Source: Pseudomonadales bacterium
Lineage (GTDB): Bacteria; Pseudomonadota; Gammaproteobacteria; Pseudomonadales; Moraxellaceae
Reading direction: 5' to 3'
Length of the DNA stretch: 7,980 bases
Assembly: GCA_013043915.1 (NCBI GenBank)
Contig: JABEVH010000157.1
Location: 1 to 7,980, forward strand
In this document: positions 1-5,328 of the stretch, piece after piece
Position numbering within the stretch: position 1 is the first letter of the stretch
How the letters are laid out: each line of letters opens with the position of its first letter
Program-made: the position numbers and the translations under genes
Notes under the pieces: generated by a model
Told to the model about the DNA's origin: nothing
The model's input: only the letters and a program-made list of their open reading frames with translations
The model's database searches: none

Positions 1-171
1 AGCACCGCGACACGACGGGCATTTAAAGCCGTCCTTCCATCGAATCCAGTCAAGGTAGTCGAGGCAAGCAGCAGCATCCGAAAACCACGCCATAAACTCT
101 GCGTAGTTGCGCGGGTAATCAACCCCAGCTTTGGGAGTCTTGCGTTGAAAGGATGTATACTTTGATTCCAT
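1..171 (-). CDS. IS1595-family transposase, N-terminal 57 residues (partial at window edge)
   Basis: The minus-strand frame opens at ATG 171 and is still open at position 1. The 57 visible residues contain YPRNYAEFMAWFSDAAACL, then DYLDWIRWKDGFKCPSC. This is the typical start of IS1595-family transposases: an acidic/aromatic helix (about 23-45) followed by the first CxxC (C51, C54) of a zinc ribbon that binds DNA. The DDE-type catalytic domain would lie outside the window. There is no clear Shine-Dalgarno sequence before ATG 171, and the alternative ATG at 176 is out of frame. The element interrupts the neighbouring Rpn-family gene, in the opposite orientation. The family call rests on recognised motif pattern; whether the full transposase is intact cannot be judged. 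Confidence 0.85.
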   Translation of the reverse strand, partial: MESKYTSFQRKTPKAGVDYPRNYAEFMAWFSDAAACLDYLDWIRWKDGFKCPSCRGA

Positions 172-177
172 TGCATA

Positions 178-183
178 ATTATA
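178..183 (-). promoter_or_regulatory. candidate -10 box of the IS1595 transposase
   Basis: Read on the minus strand this is an exact TATAAT just ahead of the transposase ATG at 171. No good -35 hexamer sits 16-18 bases further upstream. The spacing would put transcription start at or next to the ATG, so the message would be leaderless or nearly so. This is a weak call. Confidence 0.3.
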
Positions 184-210
184 GCATTACCGTAATTAGC
201 TGAATACCCC

Positions 211-884
211 ACTTTTATAATGGCGAACGTCCTTGGACAGCGGCATGCAGTGTGAGAGGTATGCGTGGTCATCCCGCAACATCCTCGCTGGAACGTTGGC
301 AACCACAGTTGCAGCTTCTGGTTGTTGATGAGGGGCGTTGTGATCCGACATTACTGGAAACCTTAAGCTATGAGCGCCATAATCTGGTAGCAGGTATACT
401 GCATGCCGACTTGGCCGAGGCTGCAGAGCAGGTGATACAGCGTGCTGCGTTGCTGGGATCATGGCTGCAAGGAGAAGAGGGTCAGGGTTTAAGGCGAGAT
501 CTGGCGACATGGCTGACCACCACGGTACAGCGCGCAGAATTGCCCGCGGGTTTACTGGAATTGGCATTGGAAGGAGGAGGGCAGATCATGCTGGCAGAAC
601 GGGCTGGACGTTGGAAGGCAGAGTTGCTAGAACAAGGAATAGAACGAGGAATAGAACAAGGAAAAGTAATAGGGCGTGTGGAAGGTAGAAATGAAGGTCG
701 CCTTGAAGGAGAAAGGGCTATACTGATCAGCCTTTTGACACAGAAGTTTGGTGAACTGCCGTCATGGGTAGAGCAGCATCTTGAACTCGTGGATGGACAA
801 CAAATACAAGCTATAACGCGTGGCTTACTGGCAGCAAATCGTCTGGAAGATCTTATTCCATTGAAGTTTCATGATGTTGAATAA
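211..884 (+). pseudogene. Rpn-family (PD-(D/E)XK transposase-like) gene, 5' end removed by the IS1595 insertion
   Basis: The open frame runs from the IS boundary to TAA at 882-884 (about 223 codons from 213). It begins FYNGERPWTAACSV, matching the 'V(V/L)xYNGERPWTAA' motif that lies about 120 residues into Rpn/YhgA-like proteins, and continues with a QPQLQLLVVDEG segment also typical of the family. The N-terminal PD-(D/E)XK nuclease part is therefore missing. A helical middle follows, then a charged tail with GxxxG steps (EQGIERGIEQGK) and a C-terminal helical segment (SLLTQKFGELPSWVEQHL) like DUF4351. The first in-frame start left is GTG 252, without a Shine-Dalgarno sequence, so a stable product is doubtful. 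Intact relatives are proposed to be recombination-promoting nucleases. No stop or frameshift interrupts the remaining part, which suggests a recent insertion. Confidence 0.8.
630..665 (+). repeat. three tandem 12-bp units in the Rpn-like tail
   Basis: The units GAACAAGGAATA, GAACGAGGAATA and GAACAAGGAAAA run in frame and encode EQGI, ERGI, EQGK. This period-4 GxxxG helix is common at this position in Rpn-family proteins, where the number of units varies. Confidence 0.8.
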
Positions 885-936
885 GTTTCTGATGAGTATA
901 ACAGTGAGGTGAGTTATCGTTGCGCAGAGCCGGTTA

Positions 937-2640
937 TTGTCCATTTATGCTAGGAATTTCAGCGCACTTGAACTGGTAGATGCCAGAACTGCTGCATGTT
1001 TGTCTGGCCTCCCTGTCAATAAAAAGCAACCAGCAATTGATTGCAGTCTTAAGGATGATGCGGTCAAGGAAAATTATTCAGATGGAGACCTTTTGCTGGT
1101 GCAGGGGAGTGGTGAAGGCCATGAAGTTGCCTGGGCGCTAGCCAACGAGCACGTGCAGGTACGGGTACTTGAATGTGATGCATCAGCCCTGGTCGCTGTA
1201 TTATCGGTGATCGATGTCAGTGAGGCACTGCTGTCAGGTCGATTGGTCTGGCAACTGCTGGCATGTCATTCAGCGGTCACGCAAGAAATTTCATTACGTG
1301 AATGCCTGTCAACCCTGATAGATAAATGCCGTCCTCGGAAAGGAGCTATACACTGGCTGTCGACGACAACCACGGCAGCTCACGCTGAGGTTTACCGCTC
1401 GCTGCAGGAGGCTTTACATCAAGCAATCTTGAGGGAAACTCCTCGTAAAGGAACCAGCCTTGCTGTCCCGTCCTTTGAAGTCACGGTCATCAGTCCCTGC
1501 TGTGCCATTTTTGATGATCTTGCCTTGTGTTTTAGTCGTTTGGGCCTGAAGACACAACTATTGCGCGTGCCCGACCGTAGCGGCATGTGGAGTCAAGAGC
1601 AGAGGCAAGAGGCTTTACGGGGTCTGGTAAGTCAGCCTAGTGCTTTGGTGATGAGTCGCAATCGGGCATTATTTGAGACGGAATATCCGCTGGAACCGTC
1701 CCAACCTGAAGCCTACCTGCCAGGTCAGGTTGCCTTTTGGTGGTGGGATGTGCCTAATCTGGCAACACACTGTGATTTGCTCTTTCCTCATGGGGCCGCT
1801 CAATCGCTGGCCTTTGCTCGAGATTTGTTAACCCTGTTGCCACAAGGGTCGACCTGGTTGCCGCCGGGAGCCCGTTCTCCTTTTGTCGAAGCAGGCTTGC
1901 TGCCGCTACCGCAGCCCACGATTTTAGTCTCATTTGTCGGGCAAAGCCGCTTAGGAGCCTTACATGCCAACTTGAAGTTTCTGGGGACAACGCTGCAGGC
2001 TCTAGGACATACTCCTCGCTACTTGGGTAAAGAACTGGAGGGGTTCCGCAGCTATATCAAACTCCATGACTATTTGTCACGCCATGAAAATGAATGGGGC
2101 GCGATCATAGATGTTATCGCTAGCAAGCATCCGGCCCATGCCTATTATCTACGCTATATACTAGCTATGGCGGTGACAGGGGCCTTTCGTATTGCAGCTA
2201 TTGAGCGACTGGTTAAAGATGGAGTTACGATTCAACTTTGGGGGGATGAGGAGTGGCTAAATGTACCTGGGGTGACAGCAGCACATTACCAGGGGTTATT
2301 GGATCCAGCGCAACTTCCGGAGCTCTACCGTCACAGCCGCATCAACCTGAACCTTAATTTTATGCAGGTTTCATCGACGGTTAACCCTAAAGTGCTAGAT
2401 ATTGCTGCAACGGGTGGATTGGTCTTGACGGATGAGCGCCCTGAGCTGCAGCAGTTATATCCAGATCCTGCGGTCAGGCCGCTGGTCTTTAACAGCCTGA
2501 ATCAACTGACAGAACGTGTGCAAACCCTGCTGGGCATGAACTTAACGGTTTACCAGAACTCAGTACGTGAACATACCCACCTGCATCATACCTTGCAGCA
2601 ACGGGCAGCATGGTTGGCTCACCACTATGGACTGCGTTAA
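937..2640 (+). CDS. glycosyltransferase-like protein with CgeB-type C-terminal domain, candidate flagellin glycosyltransferase
   Basis: A 567-aa product, probably cytoplasmic, with no signal peptide or membrane segment. Residues 1-140 resemble the start of motility-associated (MAF-like) transferases: SIYARNFSAL, then GDLLLVQGSGEGHEV (50-64), a nucleotide-binding-like glycine loop. Residues 180-320 look like DUF3880, with FWWWDVPNL at 267-275. Residues 328-560 look like a Glyco_trans_1_2/CgeB domain, with RINLNLNFMQ (468-477), NPKVLDIAATGGLVLTDERPEL (483-504) and a C-terminal helical region. This half is expected to bind a nucleotide sugar. The position beside flagellin, flaG and fliD makes sugar transfer to flagellin Ser/Thr the best guess, but donor and acceptor are unknown. 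The start is uncertain: TTG 937 lacks a strong ribosome site, and no in-frame ATG lies nearby downstream. Upstream the frame is open only to 913, after an in-frame TGA at 910-912. Confidence 0.7.
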   Translation: MSIYARNFSALELVDARTAACLSGLPVNKKQPAIDCSLKDDAVKENYSDGDLLLVQGSGEGHEVAWALANEHVQVRVLECDASALVAVLSVIDVSEALLSGRLVWQLLACHSAVTQEISLRECLSTLIDKCRPRKGAIHWLSTTTTAAHAEVYRSLQEALHQAILRETPRKGTSLAVPSFEVTVISPCCAIFDDLALCFSRLGLKTQLLRVPDRSGMWSQEQRQEALRGLVSQPSALVMSRNRALFETEYPLEPSQPEAYLPGQVAFWWWDVPNLATHCDLLFPHGAAQSLAFARDLLTLLPQGSTWLPPGARSPFVEAGLLPLPQPTILVSFVGQSRLGALHANLKFLGTTLQALGHTPRYLGKELEGFRSYIKLHDYLSRHENEWGAIIDVIASKHPAHAYYLRYILAMAVTGAFRIAAIERLVKDGVTIQLWGDEEWLNVPGVTAAHYQGLLDPAQLPELYRHSRINLNLNFMQVSSTVNPKVLDIAATGGLVLTDERPELQQLYPDPAVRPLVFNSLNQLTERVQTLLGMNLTVYQNSVREHTHLHHTLQQRAAWLAHHYGLR

Positions 2641-4791
2641 TTAATGACCGGTTGAGCCTACTGAACTGCTAGAACTGCTAGAACTGCTGGAATTGCTCTG
2701 GGCATTGAAAAATGAGGCCAAATAGCTCGATGTCGAGTTCATTTGGGCAATCATGGCATCGTAGGCAGAAAATTCACTGGTCATGGTCGCGCGTAGCGCA
2801 TTCATGCGTGTGGTCAGGTTACTGTTCTGGGTGTTGATCTCAGTGACCTGACTATTGAACGAGTTGACCTGGTTGGTAAAAGGTCCATTGCTGCCTAAGA
2901 TGCTGGTTAGTGCCGTGTTAAGTTGCTGCCCAACACCATTGACGTAAGTTACCGTGCCGCGAGAGCCTAAACTGCCTCCTAGTATTTGCACGGCTAACCC
3001 TTCACTGGCATCTCCTTTGGCCCCGGTCAGCATCTGTCCAACCCCGGTGGCGGCTACACCATTAATGGTGCCTGCGACATCCACCCCGGCGGTGCCGTTG
3101 GCGACGGTCAGTCCTAAACTGGTGGCTAGGGTGCTGTTGATGCTGGTGATATCAACGTTCGACAAGGACCCATAACTGTTGGAGTTCAGGGTTAAACGGC
3201 TGTTGGTACTGTCATAGGCGGCGCTTAAGGATGCGCCTGCTGCTTTCAGATTGCTGTCAGCATTGATCTGGGCTTGCAGTGTTTGGGCTAGCTGGGTGGG
3301 TGTGTAGGTTCCTGCCGGAATAGTCACGGTACTGCTGCTGTTCCCATCCACGCTGACCACCAGGGTATTGCTGCCCGAGGCGACGGTGACGTTGCCGGTG
3401 ACGGAGCCATTGCTGCCGTTAAGTCCGCCCTGAGTGGCTAGCTGGGTGACGTTAATGCCATAGGTGCCCGCTTGTGTGGCGGTGGTATTGCTGACATAGC
3501 TGATCAGGCTGTCGGTGGTTGAACCGTTGCTTGATAACAGCGATATCACATCCTGTGGGTTAGATTGCAGCACAGAGGCCAATTTGGTGTTGTCAAAGGT
3601 CATCTGTCCCGTCTGGGAATTGGTGGAGATGCCGATGTCCGCCAAGCTATGTATGGAGGCGCTGCCCATGCCCGTCACCATATTGCCCAAGATATTGGTG
3701 ATCTGGTTCATGGCGGTTTGTAAGCCTGGATCCCCCATCAAGGGGCCACCGGTGCCGGTACTGGCATTAAACGCGGTGTAGGTAGAATACTGTGCCTGAT
3801 ATGCGTTATAGCTATCTACGAGCGACTGAACGCTTTTGGTGATGTTCGTGGTATCAGGAGCTATGGTCAGGTTGAAAGGATTGCCCACCGAGGCTTGCAG
3901 GAGGTTGATCACCACACCGTTAATGGCCCCACCGACCGTGTTGGATGAACTGCTGATCGGGATGCCGTTAACTTTTAGGGACGCATTGGACGCCGCTGTA
4001 GCCTGGCTGAGGTTGACGGCACTGCTATTGAAAGCTAACGCACCTAAATCGGTGGTGGAGGTGTCTGTCGCTCCCGATGAATTGGTGACCCCAATTTGAA
4101 CGCTGTTGTTTGCACCTGTAGCAGAAGAGGCGACGGATAACTGGTAGGTACTGCCGTTATAAATAATGGAAGCGGTAACGCCGATGTTGGCATTGTTGAT
4201 CGCGTCACGTATACCCGACAAGGTATCATTGGAACTGGTAATCTGTATTGAGCTGGTAGCTGCACCTGAGTTGGGGGTAAAACTGTAACCGCTGGTACCG
4301 CCGCCGGTGTAGGTGGTGGTGCCGGTCGTAAAGGATAAAGTCCCCGTACCCACCACCGAGGTGGCACTGCTGTAGCCTTGGGTGACCAACTGTTGCGTGC
4401 TGGCGAGCTGATCGACTTCTAAGGAATATGAACCCGATTGCGCGAAGGATGATGCCGTCGCCGAGGCCAGACTGGTGTTGGCCGATGTGACAGTTTTAGC
4501 GCCTGAAGTTAAACTGCTGGATAAGGCACTTGCTGCGCTTTGAAACGTGGATAACAAACCTTGCAGCGTGCCATAGTCGGATATCTTCGTATTTAATGTC
4601 GAAATTTGACTTTGGTAAACAGCTTGTTGCGGACCTTGGGTGGCACTGATCAGGGAATCGACGACTGAACTGGTTAAAATTCCGGAACCTATGCCTAACG
4701 AACTGACCGTGCCCGTACCAGAACCAATATTAGTCGTACCAACAGATGAACTGCTCGGTGAGGTACTTGAGGTGGAACTGATACTGGTCAT
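2641..4791 (-). CDS. fliD: flagellar filament cap protein FliD (HAP2), enlarged form
   Basis: FliD forms the cap at the filament tip and helps exported flagellin fold into place. This 716-aa copy is well above the 440-480 aa of Salmonella or Pseudomonas FliD. Seen in order: Ser/Thr-rich leader (1-30); FliD_N with LGIGSGILTSSVVDSLISA (32-50); a 'Flagellin hook IN' module (about 117-234); the FliD_C core with GAINGVVINL, VQSLVDSYNAY and a GPLMGD segment (about 270-420); an inserted second IN-like module (about 424-598); and the terminal helices RMNALRATMTSEFSAYDAMIAQMNSTSSYL (662-691). It ends in ten serines and VGSTGH. There is no cysteine. ATG 4791 is preceded by GGGGAG (4801-4806) at 9 bases. 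It follows flaG by 17 bases, so the two are cotranscribed. Larger FliDs with this insertion occur in other proteobacteria. Confidence 0.95.
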   Translation of the reverse strand: MTSISSTSSTSPSSSSVGTTNIGSGTGTVSSLGIGSGILTSSVVDSLISATQGPQQAVYQSQISTLNTKISDYGTLQGLLSTFQSAASALSSSLTSGAKTVTSANTSLASATASSFAQSGSYSLEVDQLASTQQLVTQGYSSATSVVGTGTLSFTTGTTTYTGGGTSGYSFTPNSGAATSSIQITSSNDTLSGIRDAINNANIGVTASIIYNGSTYQLSVASSATGANNSVQIGVTNSSGATDTSTTDLGALAFNSSAVNLSQATAASNASLKVNGIPISSSSNTVGGAINGVVINLLQASVGNPFNLTIAPDTTNITKSVQSLVDSYNAYQAQYSTYTAFNASTGTGGPLMGDPGLQTAMNQITNILGNMVTGMGSASIHSLADIGISTNSQTGQMTFDNTKLASVLQSNPQDVISLLSSNGSTTDSLISYVSNTTATQAGTYGINVTQLATQGGLNGSNGSVTGNVTVASGSNTLVVSVDGNSSSTVTIPAGTYTPTQLAQTLQAQINADSNLKAAGASLSAAYDSTNSRLTLNSNSYGSLSNVDITSINSTLATSLGLTVANGTAGVDVAGTINGVAATGVGQMLTGAKGDASEGLAVQILGGSLGSRGTVTYVNGVGQQLNTALTSILGSNGPFTNQVNSFNSQVTEINTQNSNLTTRMNALRATMTSEFSAYDAMIAQMNSTSSYLASFFNAQSNSSSSSSSSSSVGSTGH
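2663..2698 (-). repeat. four 9-bp tandem units encoding the FliD C-terminal serine tract
   Basis: On the plus strand the units read GAACTGCTA twice, GAACTGCTG, then GAATTGCTC. They encode most of a run of ten serines (701-710) followed by VGSTGH. The unit is a multiple of three, so gain or loss of copies changes tract length without shifting the frame. Confidence 0.85.
3148..3477 (-). repeat. second Flagellin-IN-like module of FliD (insertion)
   Basis: Residues about 439-548. It opens AGTYGINVTQLATQ and later has TYTPTQLAQTLQAQIN and SAAYDSTNSRLTLNS, paralleling the first module (SGSYSLEVDQLAST, DTLSGIRDAINN, ASIIYNGSTYQLSV) at 117-234. The parallel is by eye at the protein level. The copy lies within a longer insertion (about 424-598) between the halves of FliD_C. 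Confidence 0.6.
4090..4443 (-). repeat. first Flagellin hook IN module of FliD
   Basis: Residues about 117-234, with the family pattern SLEVDQLAST, then DTLSGIRDAINNANIGVTAS and a QLSVASSATG strand. This module is expected to fold as an outer domain of the cap. Confidence 0.7.
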
Positions 4792-4800
4792 CGTTGATTG

Positions 4801-4806
4801 CTCCCC
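4801..4806 (-). promoter_or_regulatory. ribosome binding site of fliD
   Basis: GGGGAG on the minus strand, 9 bases before ATG 4791, lying in the 17-base gap after the flaG stop codon. It supports the chosen fliD start. Confidence 0.75.
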
Positions 4807-4808
4807 AC

Positions 4809-5213
4809 CTACTTGCTCTTGCCGGCTGCTCGCGCCATGACCTGCAAATTGATATCTTCAGCCAGGGCCACGGCTACCTTGTCAGGGATCTGACGCACTA
4901 CTTGATGGGTTTTGGTATCCACAATCTGTACAAAGTGCGTCCCTTGCGCATCCTGGCTAAAATTAAGCTCGAAATTGGCCGATTGCAGATAGTTATTTAA
5001 TTGTTTGACTGCCTGCTGCACAGCGGCCACTTGGGCCGGGGACGTTGAAGATGAGGGAGCCTGAGTCTGAGGCGCTTGCGATACCAAACTGACCGTAGCC
5101 GCCGGAGTTGCTTGTGGTACGGGGTCGGGAATCGGTGCAGGTGCAGGCAAACCGCTGGCCGTGCCGGCCCCAGCAATGTTAATACCGCTACCCCCAATAC
5201 TGAGTGTGCTCAT
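4809..5213 (-). CDS. flaG: flagellar protein FlaG
   Basis: A 134-aa FlaG-family protein; in Pseudomonas, Vibrio and Campylobacter its relatives affect filament length and sit between flagellin and fliD, as here. The N-terminal part (about 20-52) is a flexible Pro/Ala/Gln-rich stretch (PAPAPIPDPVPQATP). The conserved domain (about 58-130) starts with VAAVQQAVKQLNNYL and carries the family signature VQIVDTKTHQVVRQIPDKVAVAL, then an amphipathic helix and a basic end (AAGKSK). The start is ATG 5213, because AGGAG (5220-5224) lies 6 bases ahead of it. The longer reading from TTG 5219 would abut the ribosome site and is unlikely. It is the first gene of a flaG-fliD unit with its own sigma-28 promoter. 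Confidence 0.92.
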   Translation of the reverse strand: MSTLSIGGSGINIAGAGTASGLPAPAPIPDPVPQATPAATVSLVSQAPQTQAPSSSTSPAQVAAVQQAVKQLNNYLQSANFELNFSQDAQGTHFVQIVDTKTHQVVRQIPDKVAVALAEDINLQVMARAAGKSK

Positions 5214-5219
5214 GGCCAA

Positions 5220-5224
5220 CTCCT
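5220..5224 (-). promoter_or_regulatory. ribosome binding site of flaG, decides ATG 5213
   Basis: AGGAG on the minus strand, 6 bases before ATG 5213. The upstream in-frame TTG at 5219 overlaps the edge of this site, so ATG 5213 is the better start. Confidence 0.8.
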
Positions 5225-5226
5225 GT

Positions 5227-5250
5227 CCCGAATCATCCCTCGGGCGGGAT
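5227..5250 (-). other. two overlapping, mutually exclusive inverted repeats in the flaG leader
   Basis: On the plus strand CCCGA (5227-5231) pairs with TCGGG (5240-5244) across 8 bases, and ATCCC (5235-5239) pairs with GGGAT (5246-5250) across 6 bases. Each lies in the loop of the other, so only one can form at a time. The first ends 2 bases from the AGGAG ribosome site. Stems are only 5 bp, so the function is uncertain. Confidence 0.35.
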
Positions 5251-5263
5251 TAAATGATAAAGA

Positions 5264-5290
5264 ATCAAAAAGGCTTTTGCCCCTTCTGAT
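5264..5290 (-). terminator. hairpin with U-rich arm, weak intrinsic terminator of flagellin
   Basis: On the minus strand AAGGGGC pairs with GCCTTTT around an AAAA loop. The stem can extend through ATCA/TGAT with one bulged G. The T-rich part is shared between stem and tail, and two pairs are G-U, so termination may be partial. The hairpin begins where the flaG transcript from the sigma-28 promoter is expected to start, so it would also form the 5' end of that RNA. Confidence 0.5.
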
Positions 5291-5293
5291 CCT

Positions 5294-5320
5294 TTATCGG
5301 CCCCACCGTTAGAAACTTTA
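5294..5320 (-). promoter_or_regulatory. sigma-28 (FliA) promoter of flaG-fliD, exact consensus
   Basis: On the minus strand TAAA (5320-5317), exactly 15 bases, then GCCGATAA (5301-5294). This matches the classical FliA consensus TAAA-N15-GCCGATAA at every position. It lies just 8 bases after the flagellin stop codon and points at flaG, with transcription expected to start near 5287. It makes flaG-fliD a late, FliA-dependent unit that can be expressed independently of flagellin. Confidence 0.92.
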
Positions 5321-5328
5321 GAACTATT

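Larger units (their letters stand above)
1..210 (-). mobile_element. IS1595-family insertion sequence, transposase-proximal end (partial)
   Basis: The element enters from outside the window and ends at about 210. Read on the minus strand, its outer end starts GGGGTATTCAGCTAATTACG, a G-rich terminus with a likely inverted repeat, about 40 bases ahead of the transposase start. The boundary is placed at 210/211 because from 213 onward the plus-strand frame reads a conserved Rpn-family motif (FYNGERPW), while the sequence before it does not belong to that gene. IS1595 elements usually make 8-bp target duplications; the copy on this side would be ACTTTTAT (211-218). The partner end is not visible, so neither the inverted repeat nor the duplication can be confirmed here. 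Confidence 0.75.

Noticed and set aside
216..221. TATAAT on the plus strand just outside the IS end, a possible hybrid promoter for the Rpn remnant
   Set aside because: The bases encode the conserved Tyr-Asn of the motif, and no reasonable -35 hexamer lies at 16-18 bases in the IS end.
196..567. A 123-codon minus-strand open frame across the IS end and the Rpn remnant
   Set aside because: It is antisense to the recognised Rpn-like reading frame, spans the IS junction and shows no family motifs.
630..665. Short tandem repeat considered as a CRISPR-like or intergenic array
   Set aside because: The units are contiguous, in frame, and encode a helical GxxxG tail usual for the Rpn family.
4044..4367. 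A 107-codon minus-strand open frame inside fliD, rich in Pro and Val
   Set aside because: It is an alternate-frame shadow of the repetitive Ser/Thr/Gly codons of fliD, without a ribosome site or recognisable domain.
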